NCBI RefSeq assembly: GCF_032393985.1
Contig: NZ_CP135918.1
Location: 1,736,001-1,800,000, forward strand
Source: Fischerella sp. JS2
Lineage (GTDB): Bacteria; Cyanobacteriota; Cyanobacteriia; Cyanobacteriales; Nostocaceae
Length of the DNA stretch: 64,000 nt
Direction: 5' to 3'
Position numbers and translations under genes: made by a program. Position 1 is the first letter of the stretch. Every line of letters starts with the position of its first letter. The notes under the pieces were generated by a model. The model saw only the letters and a program-made list of their open reading frames with translations, was not told where the DNA came from and searched no databases. Shown here piece after piece: positions 32,596-41,846 of the stretch.

Positions 32596-35253
32596 TCACT
32601 GCGCCCACAAGATTAACCTTGGCTCATAAGGACTGGAAAGGTACTTATGTTTCGGCAGTACACGCAAAGATAATCCTTGTAAACCAGAAGTAGTATACAG
32701 AATATCAGCTGTGTAAATACTTAAACCTTGGTCATCCTCTCCTTGGTATTCCATTACTAGTGGTACACCGTTGACAATCTCACCATTGGCATCTACTGCA
32801 CCTTGATACAGTTCTACCTGTACGTCATCATTTGTGAGAGTTGCTAAATCAACTTTGACTTTAACAGCAACAGTTTGGTTTACCTCAATATCAGGGCCGA
32901 CAGAGACATCAATATCCTTGATGGTGATATTGTACCAATGTTCACCGAGATTTAATTTCCAAGCTGCCAGTTCTTTGGCAGGGGCATAATTATCACTAGT
33001 TAGGACACTATAGCGGTCGCTAGCCGGGAAATATGCTCTTTGTGCATATTCTCCTACCATCCGTGCAGTGTTAAAAAAAGGACAATTTAATCGGATGGCA
33101 TCTTTCATTTTGGCTACCCAGCGTCTGGGCAAACCATCCACATCGCGATTATAAAACAATGGTACGACTTCTTTTTCTAAGATGTCATACAGAGCGTTTG
33201 CTTCTACTTCATCCTGATAAGTGGGATCGTCGTAAATTTCCCCGTGTCCAATTGCCCAACCAGTACGGATATAATCAGCTTCATCCCACCAACCATCAAG
33301 TACACTTAAATTTGGTAATCCATTCATTGCAGCTTTCATACCGCTAGTACCAGAGGCTTCTCGGGGACGACGAGGTGTATTTAACCAGACATCACAACCC
33401 GCCACCATTAACCGGGCAATATGTATATCGTAATTTGGAACAAACACAACCTGTTTTTCCAAATTATTTTCGTGGATGAAATGATTAATTTCGCGGATAA
33501 GTTCTTTACCAGGAATATCTTTAGGGTGTGCCTTACCAGCAATTACAAATTGTACCTTACGGTCTTTATTGCCGAATAAAATCCGTTTGATGCGCTCTAG
33601 ATCACGCATCCATAGAGTAGCACGTTTGTAGGTGGCAAAGCGACGGGCAAAGCCAATCGTTAAAACATAAGGATCAAGGACTTCTTGGGCTTGGGCAATT
33701 TCACTAGGAGATGCGCCGCGATCACGTAAATGTTTGACTAAACGCTCCCGCACATACAAAATCATATCCAAGCGGCAGCGTTCGTGGTTTCGCCACAACT
33801 CTTCATCGGGAATCGCATTCATCCGATCCCACAGGGGATGGTCCACTGGTGCTGATGACCAATTCGGGCCTAAATAGCGATCGTATAACTCTTGAGTTGA
33901 TTTAGCCACACAACTACGGGCATGAACGCCGTTAGTAATAGCAGTAATTGGCACTTCTTGGGTTGGTACATCAATCCACAAACCCTTAAACATCTGTCGT
34001 GATACCGTACCGTGCAACTGCGCCACACCATTAGAAAATGTTGCCATCTTCAGCGCTAGCACTGCCATACTAAAAGGTGAAGATAAATCACCTGTACTCT
34101 CTCGTCCTAACGCTAAAAATTCGTCCTTACTTAAACCAAAAATTTCTGCATAGTGTCCCAAATAGTACAAAACTTTATCTGGTGGGAACAAGTCGATTCC
34201 GGCTGGCACTGGTGTATGGGTGGTAAATATATTTGTGGAAGCTACGACTTGCCTAGCTTCAATGTAACTCAGTCCTTGTTCTTGAATTAAAATCCGGATA
34301 CGTTCTAGGGCTGAAAACGCCGCATGTCCTTCATTCATGTGATAGGCAGTGACGTTATACCCCAACGCTTTTAACATCCTAACACCACCAATACCCAACA
34401 TTATTTCCTGGTGGATACGCATATCAATATCACCACCATACAGTTGATCTGTAATGTCGTGCTCGTAAGGATTGTTGGGTTCAATATTGGTGTCCAGCAT
34501 GTACAATGGCACTCTTCCCACTTGTACACGCCAAACCCTAGCATAGACTGTGCGCTCTGGATAATCTACTGTAATTCGCAGTTCCGAACCATCGGGGTTG
34601 CGTTCTAGGTGCAAAGGCATATTATAAAAGTCGTTAATTGGGTAACGCTCTTGTTGCCAGCCATCAGCATTTAAATACTGGGCAAAATAGCCTTGCTGGT
34701 ATAGCAAACCTACACCGACCAGAGGAAGCCCCAAATCACTGGCAGATTTCAGATGATCTCCAGCCAGTACACCCAAGCCCCCTGAATAAATGGGCAAACA
34801 GTCCACAAGCCCAAACTCAGCAGAAAAATAAGCATAGCATTCTGTATTTTGGATTTTGGATTTTGGAGCCATTGCGTTGCGCGGGTTCTCCGCGTTGTAC
34901 CACGTGGTGTGATTTTGGATTTGATCACTTGATGAGTGAGTGCTGAGATTTTTCCTTTGTTTCTCATACCAAGTGCGTTCTTTGAGATAATCCTCTATCT
35001 GCAAAGCAGCACGATCCATTTGTGCCAAAAAGCCTTCATCTTCCACTACTTCTAACAGCCGCGCTTGGCTGATGGTTCCTAGCATCAAAACAGGGTTATG
35101 ACGGCTAGATTCCCATAAATCAGGATCTAAACGGCGAAATAAATCTTTAGTTTCAACGTTCCAATCCCAATGTAAGTTGTATGCCAGCTGGCGTAGTGGT
35201 TCGAGTCGCGCAGGCAAAGAAGGTGAGACATTAAATGTACGAATTGGCTGCAT
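32596..35253 (-). CDS. glgP: Alpha-glucan (glycogen) phosphorylase
   Basis: 885 residues. N-terminal DUF3417-type domain (FNVSPSLPARLEPLRQLAYNLHWDW), then the phosphorylase barrel (YFSAEFGL, IYSGGLGVLAGDHLKSASDLGLP) and the PLP site EASGTSGMKAAMNGLPN with its lysine. It releases glucose-1-phosphate from glycogen. Residues about 101-138 (THSSSDQIQNHTTWYNAENP..) have no family counterpart: they are an in-frame repeat insertion (34840-34953) just before YFSAEFG. The C-terminus (VDVSVGPDIEVNQTVAVKVKV) is a beta-domain of this subfamily. Remaining motifs are intact. Confidence 0.94.
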   Translation of the reverse strand: MQPIRTFNVSPSLPARLEPLRQLAYNLHWDWNVETKDLFRRLDPDLWESSRHNPVLMLGTISQARLLEVVEDEGFLAQMDRAALQIEDYLKERTWYEKQRKNLSTHSSSDQIQNHTTWYNAENPRNAMAPKSKIQNTECYAYFSAEFGLVDCLPIYSGGLGVLAGDHLKSASDLGLPLVGVGLLYQQGYFAQYLNADGWQQERYPINDFYNMPLHLERNPDGSELRITVDYPERTVYARVWRVQVGRVPLYMLDTNIEPNNPYEHDITDQLYGGDIDMRIHQEIMLGIGGVRMLKALGYNVTAYHMNEGHAAFSALERIRILIQEQGLSYIEARQVVASTNIFTTHTPVPAGIDLFPPDKVLYYLGHYAEIFGLSKDEFLALGRESTGDLSSPFSMAVLALKMATFSNGVAQLHGTVSRQMFKGLWIDVPTQEVPITAITNGVHARSCVAKSTQELYDRYLGPNWSSAPVDHPLWDRMNAIPDEELWRNHERCRLDMILYVRERLVKHLRDRGASPSEIAQAQEVLDPYVLTIGFARRFATYKRATLWMRDLERIKRILFGNKDRKVQFVIAGKAHPKDIPGKELIREINHFIHENNLEKQVVFVPNYDIHIARLMVAGCDVWLNTPRRPREASGTSGMKAAMNGLPNLSVLDGWWDEADYIRTGWAIGHGEIYDDPTYQDEVEANALYDILEKEVVPLFYNRDVDGLPRRWVAKMKDAIRLNCPFFNTARMVGEYAQRAYFPASDRYSVLTSDNYAPAKELAAWKLNLGEHWYNITIKDIDVSVGPDIEVNQTVAVKVKVDLATLTNDDVQVELYQGAVDANGEIVNGVPLVMEYQGEDDQGLSIYTADILYTTSGLQGLSLRVLPKHKYLSSPYEPRLILWAQ
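34840..34953. repeat. Intergenic-type repeat inserted in frame in glgP
   Basis: TTTTGGATTTTGGATTTTGG tandem units (about 34849-34868), then a GCGTTGCGCGGGTTCTCCGC segment and a matching GATTTTGGATTTGAT at the far side. The AATCCAAAATCCAAAA unit also occurs at 16731-16760 in a spacer. The length of 114 nt is divisible by three. Confidence 0.8.
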
Positions 35254-35807
35254 AGGCTTAGCAGAACTCCAGGTCTAGCTATCGCTATTGTTGTCTGTCT
35301 TTTGTTAATGTTGCCAATTTTTTATACTGTGTTCGTAAATCACCCCTAAAATTGTTAAGTTTTGAAAATATTAAGCAACTGATACTTCCATAACTGAAGT
35401 TATAAGCTAGTTGCTTTAATTTGACTTGAAAGTAGCCTCACCCCGGCTATGCCACTCCTCTGATAAACTCGCGGAGAGGGCTGTTCTTGTGAGGTTAATA
35501 AGGGTTTGGAGGCATAGCGTTTTTTGCTCGATAAATATTACCCGTTCGGGGTACTGCTGTGTTTGATCATAGCAAGTTATGATTTGGGATAATGATGTAA
35601 AAATAAGTAAATAATCTGTAATTAATAATACGAGTAATTAATTTAAACACTCAAGTGATTAATAAAAAAACAAAGTAAAATCTGAAACCGTTATTGGAAT
35701 AGCTATCGCTTTTTGCTATTCCAAAACTAGATATTAGCGTTGATTAGTAAGCACGAAACTTAAGTAACACAAAAAAATTAGTCACTTTCATCACAAGGTC
35801 AGTAATT
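35254..35807. other. Spacer upstream of the DUF2278 gene
   Basis: Contains a CCTCACCCCGG...GCGGAGAGGGC imperfect palindrome at about 35435-35500 of the same class as 58325-58380. AT-rich DNA with a poly-A run precedes the DUF2278 start. No open frame. Confidence 0.5.
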
Positions 35808-36842
35808 ATGGGTTTGAAAGATTACGGTGTATTAAAGTGTCATGCGATCGCTGGAAAAATGGAACTAGACAATGATTCTCCACACTATCAAGTACATGCC
35901 AACGATGGTAAGTTTAACTATCGCTTGGCAATCAACGTTCGTTCAGTTCAGCAACCCTATGATTTGTTATACTTAATCGATAGTAATTTTGAACACTACA
36001 TTACCGAAAAGCTAAAAAAATTAGACTTTGGGTTTAACAAAATTGAAGTTTCTCAAAGACAAGCTGGAGGAATTGCCCTGGATTACATCCGGGGTAATTT
36101 GTTTAAAGTCACTGAGATGAAAGCTTTGCCCTACAGTGTTCCTGGAGAAAACAACGACCTTAATGAGTTTATTGACTCATACATTCAAAGGGCAATTGAA
36201 ACGAAAGCTGATGTCTACGTTTTTGGTGAACCCTGGGGACCAGAAGATAAGTCTGATAAAATATTTGGTTTCAAACCAGGTAGAGGCATTCATGACATAC
36301 ACATGAACCAAGGCAGCAGTGGTAGATTTACCAAGGATAATGGGGTTTATCAAGATGGAGGGTTATTAATTCACTATAAATCTAGTCCTCAAGAATATTG
36401 GGTTGCTGCGTTTTTTGCATTCCAATCTCAGTCTTTCCATACAGATGACAAAACTGGTAATCCCATCGATCAGAATGTGGGAACTGAACCAGAAATACCA
36501 GACACTCCAGTAGTGAAGCCACAGGTAAGAATTATTGCTGCCCTACTTAATCCTAGTGGAGAAGATTTCGGCAAAGAATCAATCACTTTAATTAACCCTT
36601 CACCGCAAAAAGTAGATTTAACAGGTTGGGTGATCGTCAACCAACTCAAACAAAAAGCCAGTTTAGATGGATTCAAAATTGAACCTGGTGGAGTTGTGCA
36701 AGTACTTTTGAGTGGAAAAGATATTCAGTTTTCCAACAAAGGTGGAACTATATCTCTTCTCAATCCAGAAGGTATTAAAGTGGATGGTATTTCCTACACC
36801 AAGAAAGATACTCAAGAGGAAGGGTGGACGACAGTATTTTAA
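35808..36842 (+). CDS. DUF2278 protein with C-terminal lamin-tail domain
   Basis: 344 residues. Residues 1-225 are DUF2278 (MGLKDYGVLKCHAI, YVFGEPWGPE, GIHDIHMNQGSSGRF, YQDGGLLIHY, WVAAFFAFQSQSFHTDD), a family of unknown function with conserved His and Asp residues that look enzymatic. After a Pro-rich linker, residues about 245-344 form an LTD beta-sandwich (LINPSPQKVDLTGWVIVN, LSGKDIQFSNKGGTISLLNPEG). Known: LTDs accompany secreted nucleases and hydrolases. There is no signal peptide. I infer a metal-dependent hydrolase, without proof. Confidence 0.85.
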   Translation: MGLKDYGVLKCHAIAGKMELDNDSPHYQVHANDGKFNYRLAINVRSVQQPYDLLYLIDSNFEHYITEKLKKLDFGFNKIEVSQRQAGGIALDYIRGNLFKVTEMKALPYSVPGENNDLNEFIDSYIQRAIETKADVYVFGEPWGPEDKSDKIFGFKPGRGIHDIHMNQGSSGRFTKDNGVYQDGGLLIHYKSSPQEYWVAAFFAFQSQSFHTDDKTGNPIDQNVGTEPEIPDTPVVKPQVRIIAALLNPSGEDFGKESITLINPSPQKVDLTGWVIVNQLKQKASLDGFKIEPGGVVQVLLSGKDIQFSNKGGTISLLNPEGIKVDGISYTKKDTQEEGWTTVF

Positions 36843-36901
36843 TATTAGTGGTTAGTAGGTAGTTAATAGTTAACAACTAAATACCAACTACTAACTAATT
36901 A
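36843..36901. repeat. Heptamer track between convergent genes
   Basis: TTAGTGGTTAGTAGGTAGTTA and the opposite ACTACTAACTAATTACTA units, which can pair. Confidence 0.6.
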
Positions 36902-38305
36902 CTAATTACTAACTTGCAATACCACCAGCGTCATATCATCGGTGTTCTGTTTTTCAACACCGATGAATTGTTGCACTCGCTCAAACAAGTAATCGAGTAT
37001 TTCCTCTGGACCATTACAATATCTACAAGCAAGGCTAAATTCACGAATGAGGTTTTCTTCATCGAAGCGATCGCCACTGGCGGCTGCGGCATCAGTCAAG
37101 CCATCTGTATAGTAAATAATTGTATCTCCTGGCTCTAATCGTGCTTGACCATCTTCGTATTGGCTATTAGCATCCAAACCAATTAACATCCCCAGAGTAT
37201 CCAAACGCGTCACTGTTTTCGTACTGGCGTGCCACCACATCGGAGGGTTATGTGCTGCGTTACTGTAGGTTAGTAACTTGGTTTTTGGGTCATATTCTGA
37301 ATAAAACAACGTGACGAAGCGGTTAGAATTTTCTAAATCCGCATACATGACTCGATTTAAGTTTTGCAAAATCTGGGCTGGAGTATTACTGTGCAACACC
37401 TCGCCCCGCAGCATTCCCCGCATCATAGTCATAATTAGACCTGCGGGGACTCCTTTTCCCATCACATCACCAATCACTAAAGCCCAACGACTAGATTCCG
37501 CAGTTTCTTTAGCATTGGGCGGCAAAATTAAGTTGTGATTGGTAGGGACAAAGTCGTAGTAATCCCCACCGACACGATTAGCGGGTTTACAGCGTGCAGC
37601 CAGAACTACTCCTGGAATACTAGGGCATTGACGTGGTAATAATCGCCGTTGAATTTCGGCACCAATTTCTAATTCTTGATCTAAGCGTTCTTTTTTCCTT
37701 AGTTCTACAGCCAATTCATCGTTTTCAATTGCAACTGCTGTTTGATCTGCTACTAATCTAACTAACTTTTGTCTGGTTTCTGTCCATCCATAATCAGGAT
37801 CGCGGCTTAAAACATAAAGCCATCCCCTTTCTAAATGCTTGACTAGAATTGCCGTACCAAAGATTTGTACATCCGGTCCGAGATGGTAATGCATCTGGGC
37901 ATCTAAAATACTGGTGGTAGTTGCTAGTCCAGATACATTTTGCTGATGTGTAATTTGACTACTTACTGTCTCTAATGCTTTACGGATATTTTTTCTTTGG
38001 CGACTGTCCTGCCAGTGTAGCTGTTCTAGCCTAACTTGACCATTTGGTTTGTAGAGAAACAGGGCGCTACCATCTGCGTCTGTTACTCTTGTTGCCATTA
38101 GCGGGATTAACTCCAAAAACTGGTTTAAGTTATTGAAGCTTCTCAGGGCAAATCCTAAAGAACTTAGCAAATCTTGGATTTTGTTTTGCTCCCGGTGCAG
38201 CCTTGCCACGAGTTCTTTCAGCGCCACAATTGGAGTAACATCTGTTGTGGCACTACTATTACTGTCGGTGGGTTCAGAAGGCAGTTTAGGCACAGGCACA
38301 GGCAT
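36902..38305 (-). CDS. GAF-SpoIIE (PP2C-type) serine phosphatase
   Basis: 467 residues. A helical start with coiled-coil (LVARLHREQNKIQDLLSSL, 30-50), a GAF-type sensor domain (about 50-195), a short signalling helix (VELRKKERLDQELEIGAEIQRRLLP) and a SpoIIE phosphatase (about 215-465) with metal-binding Asp residues in VGGDYYDF, VIGDVMGKGVPAGL, IIYYTDGLTDA and DDMTLVVLQ. It probably dephosphorylates an anti-sigma-factor antagonist in a partner-switching pathway in response to a GAF ligand. No such partner is adjacent. Confidence 0.92.
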   Translation of the reverse strand: MPVPVPKLPSEPTDSNSSATTDVTPIVALKELVARLHREQNKIQDLLSSLGFALRSFNNLNQFLELIPLMATRVTDADGSALFLYKPNGQVRLEQLHWQDSRQRKNIRKALETVSSQITHQQNVSGLATTTSILDAQMHYHLGPDVQIFGTAILVKHLERGWLYVLSRDPDYGWTETRQKLVRLVADQTAVAIENDELAVELRKKERLDQELEIGAEIQRRLLPRQCPSIPGVVLAARCKPANRVGGDYYDFVPTNHNLILPPNAKETAESSRWALVIGDVMGKGVPAGLIMTMMRGMLRGEVLHSNTPAQILQNLNRVMYADLENSNRFVTLFYSEYDPKTKLLTYSNAAHNPPMWWHASTKTVTRLDTLGMLIGLDANSQYEDGQARLEPGDTIIYYTDGLTDAAAASGDRFDEENLIREFSLACRYCNGPEEILDYLFERVQQFIGVEKQNTDDMTLVVLQVSN

Positions 38306-38699
38306 TATTTAACTTCAGTAAGCAGATTTGAGATTACTAATAAATGAACTAGCTTCAGATTCGCTAAACCATATTTAGATAAGATTTGTCAGTTTAGCAA
38401 GAGTAGAAAGACGTAAGTGTAAATTTTATAAGTATTTCATTTTCTATTTGATTTCTTTATCAATTCTAAGTATTTTAAAGGATGTTTCTTAGTTTAAAAC
38501 CGATCTATTGATAGCAACCATTTTTACTAAGTATTTAGAAGGTAATAAATTCTTTCATAACTTTATGAATAAGTCATATACCCTAAGAGATAAAAACAAA
38601 TTGAGAAGTAGATGTAAATTTTTAGATATCACAATTAGTACTGAGGGTGAAATAAATAGGGGGTCTTACCCATATTGCCAGAAGAAAGGATGAAGGATA

Positions 38700-38815
38700 A
38701 AGGATGAAGTAATAATTAGTACAAACCTCGTGCCTCGTGAACGAAAAAAATTAAGTTTTTCCTGATTCATGCCTCATTTGTGTAAAGGTAGGGTAATTTC
38801 ATACTTCATACTTCA
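38700..38815 (+). repeat. Dispersed repeat of about 115 bp, copy B
   Basis: AGGATGAAGTAATAATTAGT, CTCGTGAACGAAAAAAATTA, TTTTTCCTGATTCATGCC and GGGTAATTTCATACTTC follow in the same order as in copy A at 15875-15988, with a few substitutions and a short tandem ATACTTC extension. Confidence 0.75.
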
Positions 38816-39162
38816 GTCTTCTGGTCAATATGTTCTCTAAGTTCTTCTATAGAAAAATAGAAGTTTTAAAGAAGACTTACGGAAAAATCATAACTCAAGA
38901 TTTTTCACCTCTAGATGAAAAATGATGTTTTTACGCAGTTATTACATTGACATTCTTTAAACTACCTTGAGAGAATATTATTTGGCAAGTCAACAACTAG
39001 CGATGATGAAAGCGTGATTAACTGCCTTTTCCATCGGCTAAGATAAATTAACCACTTTGCAGCAACATTTTACAACCCTTTTGGGAGTTGTTCAAAGAAA
39101 GTATTAAGTTGCAATTCTAGCAGAGGTTTTCAGCCGTTATCAAAAACTTGTTAGTGGTTAGT

Positions 39163-39195
39163 GGGTAGAGATGCGAGGAATATCGCGTCTGTACA
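39163..39195. repeat. Palindromic repeat, copy 2
   Basis: GGGTAGAGATGCGAGGAATA followed by TCGCGTCTGTACA, the reverse orientation of copies 1 and 4; flanked by TTAGTGG heptamers. Confidence 0.75.
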
Positions 39196-39269
39196 TTAGT
39201 GGTTAGTTGTTGGTTGTTTCCAATGTTAGATCCCCAATCACTGATCGCCAATCCTCAATCCCCGATCTA

Positions 39270-40868
39270 CTAGCCACTTAAAAGCGCTTCTACAAACTCA
39301 TAGCTAGAAAAAGGACGCAGGTCTTCAATACCTTCACCAGCACCGATAAAGCGAATTGGTAAACCCAGCTGCTGCACTACAGCTAAAGCCACACCTCCTT
39401 TAGCAGTGCTATCCAATTTTGTTAGCACTACACCTGTAAGTTCTGCCGCTTGAGAGAAGACTTCAGCTTGACGCAATCCATTCTGACCTAAAGTTGCATC
39501 TAATACCAGCAATGACTCTATTTTGGCATTAGGTGCTTTTTTATTAATAATCCGACGGATTTTGCTGAGTTCTTCCATTAAGTTTTTCTTATTTTGCAGT
39601 CTGCCTGCGGTGTCTACCAGAAGTAATTCGGTTTGTCTTGCTATTGCTGCATCGATCGCATCAAACACAACAGCTGCTGGATCAGTATTTTTGCCAGGGT
39701 TAGCAATTACTTCTACACCACTGCGATCGCCCCAAACTTTCACCTGTTGTACAGCAGCAGCACGAAAAGTATCAGCTGCCCCAATTAAGCATTTATAGCC
39801 AGATTTTTGTGCCAAGTGAGAAATTTTACCAATAGTGGTAGTTTTACCAGCTCCATTCACCCCTGTGATTAACCAAATATTAAAAGCATCTTTTTCTGGT
39901 GCGAAAAAGAGTTTTTGGGATTTCTCAAGCGGTCGATCCAGCATATCCCGGAGGATTTGTTTGAGGTAAGCGATCGCCTGTTCTGGTGGCAAAGCTTCCT
40001 CGCGCAGTTTGTTCTGTAAGGCGGTAATAATGTAATCTGTCGCTTCTACACCGACATCTGCCTGCAATAACAATGCCTCAATTTCTGCTACCCCAGCTTG
40101 ATTTAGGGGTCCTTGTCCAACAATTGCCTTGAGTTGGTTAACAATATTACGACGGGTTTTATCTAAACCCTGCCGTAGCCTTTTGAGCCAGGTAATTTCT
40201 TCAATCGAAACGTCTTCCGCCCGTCTACCCTGTGCTGCTAGTACTTCTGCTGACCATAAAAATCCTTCATCAAAGTCTAGTTCGGGTGTAGCTTCGGCTG
40301 TTTCTGGAACCTCAGTTGCATCTGCAACTGGTTTTACTTCTTCCGGTTCTGTGACTTCGATCGCAGTCGCGATTAAACGTTCTTGTTTTGCCTGCCTTTC
40401 TGCTGCTGCCTTTGCTAACAAGGATGCACCAGCAGGTTCTTGTGGTGGTGTTACTGCTTCAATTGATGTCTTCTGTGAGTTTTCTTCTGAGGTGACAACT
40501 GGTGTCTGGGGAGTCGTTTGTGTTAGTGGTTCTGGTGGTGTGACTTCAGTGACTTCAGCTACGGTTTCAACATTTTCTGTGGATACTGTTTCTGGTGTAG
40601 TTTCAGATGTCGTCTCAGGTACAGCTTCAGTTGTTTCCTCGCTAAGTGGAGTTTCTACTGATTGAGATTGTTGCTTTTGTTGGATATTTTTGTAAGCAGC
40701 TTTAGCGAAGGCAAGTAAATCTGTTGCCACAGCTTGTTCTGTTTCCGCTGTTGGCGCTGTGGTTGATTCTGTAGGAGATGGTGTTACGGCAGGAGTTTCT
40801 ACCTGTTTTTCTGGGGATGAAGTATCAGAAGAATCAGTATGTTGACGACGGAACCAATTAAAAGCCAT
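39270..40868 (-). CDS. ftsY: Signal recognition particle receptor FtsY
   Basis: 532 residues. An acidic, Thr/Glu/Pro-rich A domain (1-210, with VETPAVTPSPTEST-type low-complexity repeats) is typical of the membrane-interacting region. The NG GTPase follows: GVNGAGKTTTIGK (G1), DTFRAAAVQQ (G2), LLVDTAGR (G3), TKLDSTAKGG (G4) and a final FIGAGEGIEDLRPF. It docks SRP-ribosome complexes at the membrane. The order DUF502-nusB-ftsY on one strand is a familiar cyanobacterial arrangement. Confidence 0.97.
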   Translation of the reverse strand: MAFNWFRRQHTDSSDTSSPEKQVETPAVTPSPTESTTAPTAETEQAVATDLLAFAKAAYKNIQQKQQSQSVETPLSEETTEAVPETTSETTPETVSTENVETVAEVTEVTPPEPLTQTTPQTPVVTSEENSQKTSIEAVTPPQEPAGASLLAKAAAERQAKQERLIATAIEVTEPEEVKPVADATEVPETAEATPELDFDEGFLWSAEVLAAQGRRAEDVSIEEITWLKRLRQGLDKTRRNIVNQLKAIVGQGPLNQAGVAEIEALLLQADVGVEATDYIITALQNKLREEALPPEQAIAYLKQILRDMLDRPLEKSQKLFFAPEKDAFNIWLITGVNGAGKTTTIGKISHLAQKSGYKCLIGAADTFRAAAVQQVKVWGDRSGVEVIANPGKNTDPAAVVFDAIDAAIARQTELLLVDTAGRLQNKKNLMEELSKIRRIINKKAPNAKIESLLVLDATLGQNGLRQAEVFSQAAELTGVVLTKLDSTAKGGVALAVVQQLGLPIRFIGAGEGIEDLRPFSSYEFVEALLSG

Positions 40869-41111
40869 ATTTTAGTTAGTGGTTGGTGGTTAGTAGAGAC
40901 GCGAGGAACATCGCGTCTGTACATTAGTAGTTAGCAGTTAGTAGTTAGTGCTTGATGGTTAGTAGTTATTAGTTAGTAATTAATGGTAATTCTTTGACTC
41001 CCCCCACTCCTCACACTCCACCCTTACCTTAAGCCGCTACGCGTCTACACACTCCCCCACCTCCCCATCTTCCAATCTCCCCATCACCCCACCTCCCGAT
41101 CTCCACTCTTC
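40869..41111. repeat. Repeat-filled gap between nusB and ftsY, with palindromic repeat copy 3
   Basis: Heptamers, palindromic repeat copy 3 at 40893-40923 (GTAGAGACGCGAGGAACATC then GCGTCTGTACA), then a CCCCACTCCTCACACTCC/TCTCCCCATC block at 41000-41105. The repeats separate two genes that probably share a transcript. Confidence 0.7.
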
Positions 41112-41744
41112 CTAAACGGGCTGTTTTTGCTGCTGTGTGACTCGGCGGAGAACTCCGTTAATAAACCGATGACCTTCATCTCCACTGTAGCGTTTGGCTA
41201 GTTCCACAGCTTCATCAATTGCTACACTGTTGGGAACTCCCAGATATAACATTTCTGCTACAGCAATTCGTAAAATATCACGGTCAATTTGAGCCAAACG
41301 AGTCACTTGCCAATCTACTAGCGCTACACTGATTTGCTGGTCTATATTTTTGCGTTCTTCGTCGATTATTCTGACTATTTCAATGGCGTATCTGCTAACT
41401 TCTTTGTCTTGGTTTGCTAACTGAATTAATTCTGGAAACTCAATAGCTGCACTTAACTGGTTAATTGCTGTTTGGGTAGAAGTTATTGCCTCTTTCACCA
41501 TTGTTCTAGCAACATTAAGGTCACTAGCGCGAGTTTCGCTACTGAGGAGGCGATCATTACTGCGTTGTAGTTCAGCGACAGCATTATCTAAAGTATCTTG
41601 CACTTCTGAGCGCAAGGTGCGTACTACTGCTAACACCAATTTGGGTAGTTGGTCTTCAGTTAATTTTTTGGGATTGGCTGGTAATTGAGAAAGGCTCAGA
41701 AGTGCCAATTCGCGGGCAATTTGACGGGGTTTTCTGGGTTGCAT
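41112..41744 (-). CDS. nusB: Transcription antitermination factor NusB
   Basis: 210 residues; helical bundle with [19 protein letters not shown] at the start and the conserved core [46 protein letters not shown] at the end (read from shorter motifs [10 protein letters not shown] and FINGVLR). A cyanobacterial-type insertion lies between residues 40 and 130. It binds boxA RNA with S10 to keep rRNA transcription processive. It is 102 nt downstream of DUF502. Confidence 0.94.
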   Translation of the reverse strand: MQPRKPRQIARELALLSLSQLPANPKKLTEDQLPKLVLAVVRTLRSEVQDTLDNAVAELQRSNDRLLSSETRASDLNVARTMVKEAITSTQTAINQLSAAIEFPELIQLANQDKEVSRYAIEIVRIIDEERKNIDQQISVALVDWQVTRLAQIDRDILRIAVAEMLYLGVPNSVAIDEAVELAKRYSGDEGHRFINGVLRRVTQQQKQPV

Positions 41745-41846
41745 ATTAATTTAACTAAGAATGTATGAGGAGTATGGCTCAGGTAAATATCGACGGAGTT
41801 AACAGTATATCAGTAGTGTTTACTTGTTAATTTACATTGATCAATT

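Larger units (their letters stand above)
38306..39269. other. Long spacer, mostly AT-rich, with a dispersed repeat
   Basis: 964 bases upstream of the phosphatase and downstream of ftsY. A second copy of the 115-bp repeat lies at 38700-38815; heptamers and palindromic repeat copy 2 lie at 39150-39210. A 61-codon frame at 38508-38693 has a TTG start and no coding character that I trust. ATAGAAAAATAGAAG-type small hairpins occur at 38847-38865. Confidence 0.5.

Noticed and set aside
38508-38693. 61-codon frame upstream of the phosphatase gene
   Set aside because: TTG start, no ribosome site, no recognisable family, runs into the dispersed repeat.
40129-40665. 178-codon plus-strand frame opposite ftsY
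   Set aside because: It is the complement of the Thr/Glu/Pro-rich FtsY A domain; the Ser/Val-rich translation is an artefact of that composition.
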